From: Sandarakinorhabdus oryzae
Lineage (GTDB): Bacteria; Pseudomonadota; Alphaproteobacteria; Sphingomonadales; Sphingomonadaceae
Direction of reading: 5' to 3'
Length of the DNA stretch: 33,200 bases
NCBI RefSeq assembly: GCF_009733735.1
Contig: NZ_WNJP01000015.1
Location: forward strand, 1 to 33,200
Part shown: positions 8,416 to 16,524 of the stretch, piece after piece
Numbering within the stretch: position 1 is the stretch's first letter
Layout of the letters: each line of letters begins with the position of its first letter
Made by a program: the position numbers and the translations under genes
Notes under the pieces: generated by a model
Databases searched by the model: none
What the model saw: only the letters and a program-made list of their open reading frames with translations
What the model was told of the DNA's origin: nothing

Positions 8416-9350
8416 GCCGCGCCCCCGTGCCAATGGGTGGCGGCATCCTCGCCGGTGGCGCCAATGACGCGCAGCATTTCCAATCCGCGCAGCAGCCGCA
8501 CCTGCGCCAGCACGCCCACGCCGCGCAGGCGGTTGGCCAGGCCCGACAGGCGCGGCGACGTGAGAAGGCGAGCGCCATCGACGAACACCGAGACCGGCAT
8601 CAGCGCTGCCTTGCCCAGCCAACGCCACAGGGCTTTGCCGGCGGCGCGGTGTTCAGCCCAGTCATGGGCGACATGGCGCCGCCATTTCAGGGCCAGGCTG
8701 GCCAGATCGGTGCGCGCCGGGTGATAGATGCACATGGCCGGCACATAGACCGGACGGTAGCCGGCAGCCGAGGCGCGCTGGCCCCAGTCGCGATCCTCGG
8801 CAACGCCGATGCCGGCAAAGGGCCCCACCGTTGCATGGACATCGCGGTGCATGGCGAGGTTGCCCGTGCCCGAGAAGCCCTGGCGTTCGATGTAGAGACG
8901 CTGACGATAGGCAAACACCGCCTCATAGGCTTCGACCGGGGTGAGGCGGGCCGGATCGATGAAATCGATGCGCACGTCGCCACCGACGACGCCGCGATTG
9001 CCGCTGGCCTCCACCGCTTCGACAGCGGCCTGCAGCCAGCCGTCACCGGCCCGGCAATCCGCGTCGATGAAGGCCAGAACCGGCGCTCGCGCCACCGCCA
9101 CACCGGCATTGCGCGCCGGGCCGGGGCCGGGAGTGGGCTCCACCAGGTAGCGCACGCCCGGATAATCGGTGAGCACGGCTTCCGGTGTCTGGCGCGAGCC
9201 ATTGTCGACGACAATGATCTCCACCGCGCCATCCAGACGCTGACCTGCCACAGACGCCAGGCAGCGCGCCAATGCGTCGGGCATGTTGAAGTGTGGAATG
9301 ATCACGGACACGCGCGGAACATCCGAGGGCAGATCCGGCGGGCTGGGCAT
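8412..9350 (-). CDS. Family 2 glycosyltransferase
   Basis: A GT-A fold glycosyltransferase of about 312 residues. Motifs in order are VSVIIPHFNMPDALARCL at the N-terminus, EIIVVDNGS, GPGPARNAGVAVA and FIDADCRAGDGWL with the DXD-type metal site. RDWGQRASAAGYR follows in the acceptor region. I use the ATG at 9350; a GTG two codons upstream (9356) is also in frame and lies only 6 bases after the AAA ATPase stop. Its stop overlaps the start of the next GT by four bases, so the two transferases are likely made together and may add consecutive sugars to the EPS repeat unit. Substrates cannot be read from the sequence. Confidence 0.88.
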   Translation of the reverse strand: MPSPPDLPSDVPRVSVIIPHFNMPDALARCLASVAGQRLDGAVEIIVVDNGSRQTPEAVLTDYPGVRYLVEPTPGPGPARNAGVAVARAPVLAFIDADCRAGDGWLQAAVEAVEASGNRGVVGGDVRIDFIDPARLTPVEAYEAVFAYRQRLYIERQGFSGTGNLAMHRDVHATVGPFAGIGVAEDRDWGQRASAAGYRPVYVPAMCIYHPARTDLASLALKWRRHVAHDWAEHRAAGKALWRWLGKAALMPVSVFVDGARLLTSPRLSGLANRLRGVGVLAQVRLLRGLEMLRVIGATGEDAATHWHGGAA

Positions 9351-9362
9351 CGGCACTGCCCG

Positions 9363-10739
9363 TCAGGCAGCCAGCCGGGCCATGGCCGCCGACATCATCA
9401 GCAGGGATGCAACGCCGGGATATCCGAAGCGGAAATGCGGATCGCCCGGGCCTTCGCGCCGTTCCAGCAGGTCAACGGTGTTGACGAACAGCTTGAGGTC
9501 ACGCTCGATTGCCAGCGGCGAATGGGTGCCGCCCATTTCGGCATAGACATCGTCGACGGTGAACCAGCCATCGGCCGAGCTGCCGGCCCGTGCGGCGGCG
9601 ACCAGCAGGCCCCAGTGCACGCGGGCTTCGTCACGCGCCAGATTGGCCTGCACCCGGCGCGGCAGGCTGGCCTGCCATTCGGCAATCACCTGTTCGACGG
9701 CCTTGCGGGCATCGGCATCACCGACCACGCTGCGATCATCGTTCATGGCCAGGATGCCGGCCTGGTGGCCGAGCAGGCGCACAAGATAAGGCGAACCACC
9801 AGCCATCTGGGTGATCATCGCCAGCGCAGCGTTGTCATAGCGGATTTCGGCAGCACGTTCGCCCAAACGCAGCAGCTCCTTGACCTCGGCACCGTTCATC
9901 GGGCGCATCGGCAGGCCGGTGATGTTGCGCCGGATCGACGGTGCATAGCCGATCAACTCGTCGAGGTTGAGCGCGACACCGGTGATGACCAGCTGCACGC
10001 GGGCGGCGCGGTCCGACAGATTCTTGATCAGTTCGGCGACTTCGCGGCGGAAGTTCACGTCCACCACGCGGTCATATTCGTCGAGAATGACCAGCACCCG
10101 GGTCCCGACCACGCCGGCCATCACATCGGCCAGTTCGCGCGCACCGAATGGGCCTTCCGGCAGCATCACCTCGAAACTGTCGCCCTTTTCGGCCTCCAGC
10201 GAGTTGGGCAGCACCGAGCTGTGATAGATGCGCGGAATGCGGGCGCAGACCGAACGGAACATGTCGGAGAAATTGGCTGCCGTGCCACAACTGCCATAGA
10301 TGACGAGGTAGCGCGCTTCGCGGGCGGTTTCGGCAAACACATGGGCCAGACTGGTCTTGCCGATCCCGCGTTCGCCATAGATGACGACGTGGACGCGCTG
10401 CTCCTCGACCGCGTTGATCAGTGCCGCCATCGCCTCACGGCGGCCTGCGAACGATTCGCGCGCGATGACCGGCTGCGACGCCCCCAGTGCATCGCGCAGC
10501 GCCAGCCGACGGCGAGCCAGTTCGTTGGCGACATCGGTTTCGACGTCATCCGACGCATTGGCCATGAAGCGCGGCAGCATCGGGCCGGGCTCGGCAGCCG
10601 TGCGGCGCCACAATTCTCCGCCGGCAGGCGCAAAATCCTCCCGGTTCACGCCAGGCGCCACGTCGGCCGGTGCAATGCTGTCCATGCCGCTTTCGGCCTG
10701 GTCAGTCGCCTCGTCACGAGTCTTGCGTTTCCAGATCAT
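9363..10739 (-). CDS. AAA/STAND-like ATPase of the EPS locus
   Basis: A 458-residue P-loop ATPase. After a polar, probably disordered N-terminus of about 90 residues it has a Walker A GERGIGKT (residues 122-129), a Walker B RVLVILDEYD (about 214-223), and a sensor-like region VQLVITGVALN. A C-terminal all-helical part follows, with a possible winged-helix domain. The layout recalls Orc1/Cdc6-like or MalT/STAND ATPases rather than the ExeA-like ATPase linked to XrtA systems. It is the first gene of the minus-strand EPS unit and is divergent from the outer-membrane barrel gene. A role in regulating or assembling the EPS machine is inference only. The ATG at 10739 is preferred over two GTG codons just upstream. 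Confidence 0.75.
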   Translation of the reverse strand: MIWKRKTRDEATDQAESGMDSIAPADVAPGVNREDFAPAGGELWRRTAAEPGPMLPRFMANASDDVETDVANELARRRLALRDALGASQPVIARESFAGRREAMAALINAVEEQRVHVVIYGERGIGKTSLAHVFAETAREARYLVIYGSCGTAANFSDMFRSVCARIPRIYHSSVLPNSLEAEKGDSFEVMLPEGPFGARELADVMAGVVGTRVLVILDEYDRVVDVNFRREVAELIKNLSDRAARVQLVITGVALNLDELIGYAPSIRRNITGLPMRPMNGAEVKELLRLGERAAEIRYDNAALAMITQMAGGSPYLVRLLGHQAGILAMNDDRSVVGDADARKAVEQVIAEWQASLPRRVQANLARDEARVHWGLLVAAARAGSSADGWFTVDDVYAEMGGTHSPLAIERDLKLFVNTVDLLERREGPGDPHFRFGYPGVASLLMMSAAMARLAA

Positions 10740-11085
10740 CACCACCCCAGTCTGGCATCATGCGATTGTGTCCGCGCTCACACTCTGCCGGATTTCCGGC
10801 AGCAGGTCAGGACGAGTCCTGCCCTGCAGTGACGGCCCGGACATGCAATCGCTTGACCCGCATGTGCCACGAAGCGGGCGCGGAAGCGAGTGGCAAATAT
10901 CGCTTCGCAGTCACACCATTTCCAAAAAAGGCTGCGATATTGGGTGAAAAGCTTGTCGCAAGTTGCGGCAGCGTGTAGCAAACGTGTCGTTAGGGTTTCC
11001 GAGTTATAGCCGTTACTCCGGTTATCGTGCCGTTCTGGCGAGGGCGGGATTGGGGATGGTGGCGCCGATGGATTGGGTGGGTGGA
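10740..11085. promoter_or_regulatory. Divergent intergenic control region
   Basis: This 346-base gap separates the two divergent EPS transcription units and must hold both promoters, although I see no convincing -35/-10 pair. It does hold several inverted repeats: GCCGGA-tt-TCCGGC at 10787-10800, a 26-bp near-palindrome at 10802-10827, and AATATCGC/GCGATATT (10896-10903 and 10934-10941, 30 bases apart). The last 300 bases are visibly more AT-rich than the neighbouring genes. No RNA gene or small ORF stands out. Confidence 0.55.
10802..10827. promoter_or_regulatory. 26-bp near-perfect palindrome, candidate operator
   Basis: Arms of 12 bases (GCAGGTCAGGAC and GTCCTGCCCTGC) flank a 2-base centre, with 11 of 12 positions paired and one T/C mismatch. 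The symmetry fits a dimeric DNA-binding protein. It lies 63 bases upstream of the AAA ATPase start and about 260 bases upstream of the barrel gene. A smaller 14-bp inverted repeat (10787-10800) is next to it. No regulator gene is adjacent. Confidence 0.45.
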
Positions 11086-12453
11086 ATGACGCTGTTTGTT
11101 GTCCGGCAAAAATTGCCGGTGGGCGCGGCCATGACGGCCGTCGCCCTGTGGTCGGTTGCGGCCACCCCGGCGCTGGCCCAGATCAACCCCTATGCCCAGA
11201 CTGGCAGCAATGGCCCGGCTGACAATGACGACCCTTCCCTGCGCGCGCCGACCGCGGTGCCGGGGCTGGCTGGATACAACCGCGGCCTTTCGCTCGATTT
11301 CTCGATCCTGTCCCGCTATGACGACAATCTGGGCCGTCAGCCAGTGAAGGATGGCGGCTTCCGGTTCCGGCCGCAGGTCAATGGCGTCTATGGGCTTGGC
11401 CTGGGGCGTGGTGGCGTGTTCGTTCAGGCCAATTATGGCCGCGACTTCATTTCGGGGACCAGCCGGCTTCGCCCGTCGGACCGTCTGATGCTTGGCGGCG
11501 GCCTGGATTTCCAGCTGTCGCGCTGCACCGGCGAGGTCGGGGGATCGTGGCGCCGCGCGCTCAGTTTCGTCACCGATACCACCCAGTTTGGCGGTTTTTC
11601 GCAGGAAACGGCCACGGCTGGCTTTGCCGCGCAGTGCCGAATTGGCAGCGCGCTCAGCATCAACGGCTCAGTGTTGCGTTCCACGATCGAAACCGTGCGC
11701 GACAGTAGCGGCGTGGTGCCGTTCAGCACGGCCTTCAACGTCGAACGCTGGAGCTATTCGGCCGGGCTCGGCTTTGGCACGCCAGCGCTGGGACAGTTCT
11801 CGCTCGGCGGTTCCATCACCGATTCAAAGTTCCCGGGTCGGCTGGTGTTGACCCCGACGGGGGTCGTCGAGGACGGGCTGAGCCAGCGCAGCGCCCGCTT
11901 CGGCTATTCGCGCCGCTTCGGCAACCGCATCAACCTGTCGGTCGGCGCCTCCTACATCGATACGCAACCTTCGACGACGTTGAGCGTTGTGCTGATCGAT
12001 GGTGTGCCGCAAGTTGTCGACCGGCCGGGTTTCCGCGGCCTGGGCTATGACGCGGCGCTCGATGTCACCTTGTCGCGGCGGATGGGCCTGATGATCACTG
12101 CCGGGCGCAACACTTTTGCCAATGGCGTGGTCGGCGCGCAGTTCACGGTCGCCAACACCTGGGCCGCTCAGCTTGATTACCAGCTCGGCCGCCGCTTCAC
12201 TGTCGGCGCCGGGGTGAGTCATCGCCGGAGTGATTATCGCGGCGCATTCAATTCGCCGCTCGATCCGGTGCGCCGCGTGTCTGATGATTTCACGCGTTAT
12301 TACGGCCAGTTCGGCGGGCGGCTGGCCCGGCGCATGCGGTTCACGATCGATGTCGCGCACAATATGCGCCGGTCGAACCCGGCGATCTTGAATTTCAACT
12401 CGACCAGTGTCGGGTTCTCACTTGGTTACCAGTTGGGAAGAGGCGCGAAATGA
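11086..12453 (+). CDS. Outer-membrane beta-barrel protein of the EPS locus
   Basis: A 455-residue predicted outer-membrane barrel. The chosen ATG gives a signal peptide (hydrophobic core about residues 11-28, cleavage after ATPALA at residue 31). The mature part is a long run of alternating amphipathic strands such as LSLDFSILSRYDDNL, GVFVQANYGRDF and YSAGLGFGTPALGQFSLGG. It ends with a final strand containing SVGFSLGYQLG, close to the C-terminus. Upstream in-frame ATGs (11056, 11068) would add residues without improving the signal. The family is the beta-barrel proteins (VpsM/EpsL-like) found next to OPX export genes. It overlaps the OPX gene by four bases, so it is a likely outer-membrane pore partner for the exported polysaccharide. 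Strand number and pore role are inference. Confidence 0.82.
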   Translation: MTLFVVRQKLPVGAAMTAVALWSVAATPALAQINPYAQTGSNGPADNDDPSLRAPTAVPGLAGYNRGLSLDFSILSRYDDNLGRQPVKDGGFRFRPQVNGVYGLGLGRGGVFVQANYGRDFISGTSRLRPSDRLMLGGGLDFQLSRCTGEVGGSWRRALSFVTDTTQFGGFSQETATAGFAAQCRIGSALSINGSVLRSTIETVRDSSGVVPFSTAFNVERWSYSAGLGFGTPALGQFSLGGSITDSKFPGRLVLTPTGVVEDGLSQRSARFGYSRRFGNRINLSVGASYIDTQPSTTLSVVLIDGVPQVVDRPGFRGLGYDAALDVTLSRRMGLMITAGRNTFANGVVGAQFTVANTWAAQLDYQLGRRFTVGAGVSHRRSDYRGAFNSPLDPVRRVSDDFTRYYGQFGGRLARRMRFTIDVAHNMRRSNPAILNFNSTSVGFSLGYQLGRGAK

Positions 12454-13223
12454 AGCAATTGCTGAAGGCGGCTGCCCTGTCGGTGTTGATGGCGGGCACG
12501 GCACTGGCCCAGAATGCCGAGTACAAGGGCTACACGCTGGGACCGGATGATACGGTCCAGGTCATCGTCTATGGCCAGAGCGAATTCAACGTCACCACCC
12601 GCATCAAGGCTGATGGCACCATCGTGATGCCGTTGATCGGCATCGTGCAGGCCGGCGGGCAGACCAACATCACGCTGGCCAAGGAAATCACCGACAAGCT
12701 GGTGGCCAGTGGTTTTCTGAAGCAGCCGCTCGTCAACATCGAAGTCGGTTCCTACGTGTCACGCTCGGTCAACGTGGCCGGAAATGTTGGCGCGGCCGGC
12801 ATCATTCCGCTCGATCGCCCGTATCATGCCCTGGAAGCATTGCTGAAGGCGGGCTGGGTGCGCAACGACGGGGCCAATTTTGTCTATCTGCGGCGCCAGG
12901 GCCAGCCCGAGCGCAAGCTGGACGTGGAGCAGCTGGTGCGCGGCGACGCCAATGCCGATCCGCTGCTGCAGCCGGGTGACACGCTGTTCGTGCCGCCGGC
13001 CGAAACCTTCTTCATCTATGGCCAGATCAATTCGCCGGGCATGAAGGCGATCCTGCCAGGCATGACCATCCGTCAGGCCATCGGGCTGTCGGGCGGCGTC
13101 TCGCCGTCGGGCAAGGCCGACAAGGTGGGCCTGGTGCGCGGTAATGGCAAGGAAGTGGATGCCGATCCGTCCATGAAGGTGCAGAATGGCGATGTGATCA
13201 TCATCAAGGAGCGACTGTTCTGA
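12450..13223 (+). CDS. Polysaccharide export protein (OPX, GumB/Wza family)
   Basis: A periplasmic/outer-membrane polysaccharide export protein of 257 residues. A classical signal peptide ends at ALA (residue 20) followed by Gln; there is no lipobox Cys, unlike Wza. The mature protein starts with the Poly_export domain (YTLGPDDTVQVIVYGQSEF, then IKADGTIVMPLIGIVQAGG). SLBB-type beta-grasp segments follow (VNVAGNVGAAGIIPLDRP and FFIYGQINSPGMKAILPG). The small size and absence of a C-terminal amphipathic helix suggest it cannot span the outer membrane by itself, in keeping with the barrel gene coupled just upstream (ATGA overlap). It is followed after 72 bases by the Wzz-like gene. Confidence 0.92.
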   Translation: MKQLLKAAALSVLMAGTALAQNAEYKGYTLGPDDTVQVIVYGQSEFNVTTRIKADGTIVMPLIGIVQAGGQTNITLAKEITDKLVASGFLKQPLVNIEVGSYVSRSVNVAGNVGAAGIIPLDRPYHALEALLKAGWVRNDGANFVYLRRQGQPERKLDVEQLVRGDANADPLLQPGDTLFVPPAETFFIYGQINSPGMKAILPGMTIRQAIGLSGGVSPSGKADKVGLVRGNGKEVDADPSMKVQNGDVIIIKERLF

Positions 13224-13295
13224 TCGTCACTGGCGGTCAGCATCGGGCGGCCGGGGTGAAAACGGGAAAGGGGCCAGGCAAACTGGCATGACGTT

Positions 13296-14690
13296 ATGAG
13301 CATTATTCAGCTGTTGCGTATTCTGGTGGCCCGGCGGTGGATCGTCTTTGGCTGCATGTTGCTGTCGCTGATCGTGGCGGGGGCTGTCGGCAAGATCCTG
13401 CCGGCGCGCTATCCGGCCACGGCTCGCGTGCTTATGGACAATTTCAAGCCCGACCCGGTGACGGGCACCATGATGAACGTCAATTCGCTGCGCGTCTTCA
13501 CCCGCACACAGATCGAGCTGATCAAGGATTATCGTATCGCTGGTGAAGCCGTCGACAAGCTGGGTCTGACCGACAATGCCGACCTGTTGGCGCAGTGGCA
13601 GGCGCAAACTGGTGGTTATGGCGATTTCCGCCGCTGGGTCGCCGATCGCATCATCGACAGCACCCGCGTGGACCTGATCGAGAATTCGAACATCCTGGCC
13701 ATCAATTATGAAGCCAGCAATCCCGAAGTCGCCCGCCGCACCGCCAACGCGCTGCGCGAAGCTTATATCGAGAACAGCCTGAAGTTCCGCACCGACAGTG
13801 CCGGCCGCACCGCCGAATGGTATCGCGAACAGGCCAACCGCGCCCTGAAAGCGCTGGAAGCCGCTGAATCTGCCAAGACCAAGTTCGAGCAGGAAAATGG
13901 CATCGTGATGACCGCGTCGGGCGAAGCCGAAACCGTGAAGCTGGCGAGCCTGCAGGCGGCGCTGACCGCGGCCCGCAGCAACGAGAGCATGCAGCAGTTC
14001 GAGGCGGTCAAGCAGGCCACAACGTCCAGCGTGGTCGATCAGCTCAAGGTGCAGCTGGCCACGCTCAACGACCAGATCGAGAGCGCTTCAGAACGGCTGG
14101 GCGTGCAGCACCCGACTTATCTCGCGATGCTGTCCCGCCGCCAGCAGCTGGAACGCCAGCTGGCGCGTGAACAGGTCGCGGCCCGCCAGGCCGGGGCGCA
14201 GCAGATGGGGGCCTCGCGCAGCAGCGTCGCCCAGATCGAGGCGTCCTATGAAGCCCAGCGCGCCAAGGTGTTCGCGATGAAGGAAAAGCTCGACAAGTTG
14301 AACCAGCTGGTTGGTGAAGTCGCGCTGCGCCGCGCCCAGTATGAGCAGGCGGCCAAGCGCACGGCCGACTTGCAGCTGGAATCAAACGTGGCTGATGCCG
14401 GCCTGATCGTGCTGGGCGATGCCACCGTTTCGGCCCAGCCGTCGTTCCCGAACTGGCCGCTGATCATCGGTCTTGCCGCCGGTGCCGGCCTCGCCCTTGG
14501 CGTGGTGACGGGCCTGTTCGTCGAATTGGTGAACCGGCGCGTGCGCGGGGCTGAGGATCTCAGCTTTGCCTCCCGTGTGCCGGTGTTTGCGGTCATTGCT
14601 GAACGCCGCAAGCCGGAATGGCACCAGTTCGTCAAGCGCATCCTGAGCCGTGGCAACGCCACTGCGTCAGGCATGCAGCCAGCCCAGTGA
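13296..14690 (+). CDS. Wzz/GumC-like polysaccharide co-polymerase
   Basis: An inner-membrane chain-length determinant of 464 residues. It has an N-terminal transmembrane helix (about residues 14-36), a periplasmic Wzz region, a long Gln/Arg/Ala/Glu-rich coiled coil (about 170-370), and a second transmembrane helix (about 388-412, IIGLAAGAGLALGVVTG). A short basic cytoplasmic tail follows. There is no kinase domain; that is encoded separately by the next gene, as in split PCP-2a systems. The ATG at 13296 is preceded by a purine-rich stretch and a 5-bp hairpin (13273-13287). A GTG of the next gene overlaps its stop. It probably docks the OPX protein on one side and the BY-kinase-like protein on the other. 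Confidence 0.93.
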   Translation: MSIIQLLRILVARRWIVFGCMLLSLIVAGAVGKILPARYPATARVLMDNFKPDPVTGTMMNVNSLRVFTRTQIELIKDYRIAGEAVDKLGLTDNADLLAQWQAQTGGYGDFRRWVADRIIDSTRVDLIENSNILAINYEASNPEVARRTANALREAYIENSLKFRTDSAGRTAEWYREQANRALKALEAAESAKTKFEQENGIVMTASGEAETVKLASLQAALTAARSNESMQQFEAVKQATTSSVVDQLKVQLATLNDQIESASERLGVQHPTYLAMLSRRQQLERQLAREQVAARQAGAQQMGASRSSVAQIEASYEAQRAKVFAMKEKLDKLNQLVGEVALRRAQYEQAAKRTADLQLESNVADAGLIVLGDATVSAQPSFPNWPLIIGLAAGAGLALGVVTGLFVELVNRRVRGAEDLSFASRVPVFAVIAERRKPEWHQFVKRILSRGNATASGMQPAQ

Positions 14691-14701
14691 GTACCCACGC
14701 C

Positions 14702-15628
14702 ATGGACAATGTCGAAACCGAAATTGGCGCTGAAACCGAAGTCGAAGCTGCGCCGGCGCACGACGCCGGCAGTGTTGACGGTGGTGAGCGTTATGATGCG
14801 CCGATCCGTGACGTGCTCACCCGGCTGGGCTTCCTCAGCCTCGACCAGGTCGCCAAGGTGCAGGCCCATGCTGCCGAGCGGGGCCTGGATTTTGACCAGG
14901 CCGCGCTGGAACTGGGCTTCATCACCACCGAGGATCTGGATCGCGCCCGCGAACAGCTGATCAACAGCCTGGCCCTGCAGAATATCGCCCGCCGTCCTGT
15001 GTCGGATGAACTGGTGGTGCTGTCGGACCCCGGTTCAGTGCGGGCGGAATCGATCCGCATGCTGCGCACCTCGATAATTGCCCAGCACATCAAGAACGGC
15101 CGTCGCGGCCTGGCCGTGGTGGCCACGGCCGATGGCCATGGCTGCTCGTGGGTCGCCGCCAATCTGGCGGTGGCGCTGAGCCAGGTCGGCTTCAAGATCC
15201 TGCTGGTCGATGCCAACATGCGCTCGCCGCGGCAGGACCAGATCTTCGGCCTCGATCCCAATGCGCCGGGCCTGTCGAGCTTCCTGTCGCTGCAGGTCGC
15301 CCGGCCGGAGCGCGTGGTCAATGCCAACGTCCTTCCCGGCCTGGCGCTGATCACCGCCGGCCCGCCGACCAGCCGCCCGCAGGAACTGCTGTCGGGCAAC
15401 CGGTTCCGCGACGGTGTCAACACGCTGCTGCGCGAATATGATCTGGTGATCTTTGACACGCCCGCCGCCAACACCAGCGCCGACGCGTTGAACGTCGGGG
15501 CAGGGGCCGCCTACGCGCTCGTCGTCGGCCGTTCAAACCACAGTTTCTACAAGGACATCAACACGCTGACCGATCAGCTGGCAGCCGCCCGCTGTGCCGT
15601 GGTCGGTGCGGTGTTGAACGAGTTCTAA
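14702..15628 (+). CDS. BY-kinase-like ATPase with MshEN-like N-terminus, degenerate Walker A
   Basis: A 308-residue cytoplasmic protein with two parts. Residues about 30-85 form two helical repeats (VLTRLGFLSLDQVAKVQ and ALELGFITTEDLDRARE) like the MshEN/GspE N-terminal domain, some members of which bind c-di-GMP. Residues about 105-308 are a CpsD/CapB-type P-loop domain with LLVDANMRSP (Walker A') and VIFDTPA (Walker B). The Walker A reads ADGHGCSW where the family has GEGKST, so the phosphate-binding Lys is replaced by Cys. There is no C-terminal tyrosine cluster. Kinase activity is thus doubtful and a regulatory or structural role with the Wzz protein is likelier. A GTG at 14687 overlapping the previous stop (GTGA) is an alternative start. 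The stop overlaps the exosortase start by one base. Confidence 0.85.
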   Translation: MDNVETEIGAETEVEAAPAHDAGSVDGGERYDAPIRDVLTRLGFLSLDQVAKVQAHAAERGLDFDQAALELGFITTEDLDRAREQLINSLALQNIARRPVSDELVVLSDPGSVRAESIRMLRTSIIAQHIKNGRRGLAVVATADGHGCSWVAANLAVALSQVGFKILLVDANMRSPRQDQIFGLDPNAPGLSSFLSLQVARPERVVNANVLPGLALITAGPPTSRPQELLSGNRFRDGVNTLLREYDLVIFDTPAANTSADALNVGAGAAYALVVGRSNHSFYKDINTLTDQLAAARCAVVGAVLNEF

Positions 15629-16524
15629 TGCCGGACCCGGGGGCGATCGCACCAGCAGCGGCGCCAGCCGCGACCGACTGGCGCCAGCTGCTGTCCGCGC
15701 ACTGGCCGTTGTGGCTGGGTGTGGCCTCCATGGCCGTGCCGACGCTGATCGCGCTGGCGCAGGGGCCGTGGCAGGAGGAATCCGGTGTGCACGGCATCAT
15801 CGTGCTGGTTACCGGCCTGTGGCTGGTCTGGCGCCGGCATGACGAGATCATGGCGGCCCGCACTGATGGCAACCCGGCGCTGACCATTGCCGCGCTTGCG
15901 CTGGCGGTGCCGCTCTATATCGCCGGGCGGGCCTTTGAATTCATCAGTATCGAAACTGCGGCGCTGCTGCTGGCGCTGGTTGCGGTCGCCCAGCAATATT
16001 GGGGCCTCAAGGTGGTGAAGAGCCTGTGGTTCCCGATCGTCTATCTGGGCTTTGTCATCCCGTTGCCGGGCTGGTTCCTCGATACGATCACGCTGCCGCT
16101 GAAGGAGTTCGTCTCGGAACTGGTGACGGGCGGCCTCGCTGCCGTGGGCTACCCGGTCGGCCGCATGGGGGTGACGCTCTATATCGGATCCTATCAGTTG
16201 CTGGTGGAAGATGCCTGCTCGGGCCTTAACTCGCTGATCAGCCTGACCGCCATCGGCCTTTTCTATGTCTATCTCATCCGCGGCTCCAACCCGCTCTATT
16301 CGCTGCTGTTGCTCGCGATGGTGATCCCGATCGCGATCGCCGCCAATTGCGTGCGGGTGGCGGCGCTGGTGCTGATCACCTATCATTTCGGCAACGCCAT
16401 GGCGCAGGGCTATCTCCACAATTTCGCCGGCATGGTCACCTTCGTGTCGGCCCTGCTGTTCATCTTCGCGCTCGATTGGGTGCTCACCCCGCTGCGCCGT
16501 CGCCTGGAAAGCAAGCCGGCATGA
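15628..16524 (+). CDS. xrtV: Exosortase (sphingomonad type, probably XrtV)
   Basis: A multi-spanning inner-membrane cysteine transpeptidase of 298 residues that cleaves C-terminal PEP-CTERM-like sorting signals. About eight hydrophobic segments are present. All three catalytic residues are visible: Cys197 in EDACSGLNSL, Arg243 in ANCVRVAALV and His264 in GYLHNFAG. Also typical is PIVYLGFVIPLPGWFLD. Unlike XrtA of beta- and gammaproteobacteria, EpsI is a separate gene directly downstream (ATGA overlap). The link to the V subtype rests on that layout, the sphingomonad context and the nearby small membrane protein, and is an inference. No protein with a recognisable sorting tail is encoded in the window. 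Confidence 0.93.
   Translation: MPDPGAIAPAAAPAATDWRQLLSAHWPLWLGVASMAVPTLIALAQGPWQEESGVHGIIVLVTGLWLVWRRHDEIMAARTDGNPALTIAALALAVPLYIAGRAFEFISIETAALLLALVAVAQQYWGLKVVKSLWFPIVYLGFVIPLPGWFLDTITLPLKEFVSELVTGGLAAVGYPVGRMGVTLYIGSYQLLVEDACSGLNSLISLTAIGLFYVYLIRGSNPLYSLLLLAMVIPIAIAANCVRVAALVLITYHFGNAMAQGYLHNFAGMVTFVSALLFIFALDWVLTPLRRRLESKPA

Noticed and set aside
8427-10832. 801-codon plus-strand frame opposite the second glycosyltransferase and the AAA ATPase
   Set aside because: Both minus-strand genes have clear motifs; this frame has none.
13288-13299. Four-codon mini-ORF (ATG ACG TTA TGA) overlapping the Wzz-like start
   Set aside because: It is too short to judge, and such overlaps arise by chance; there is no leader-peptide signature.
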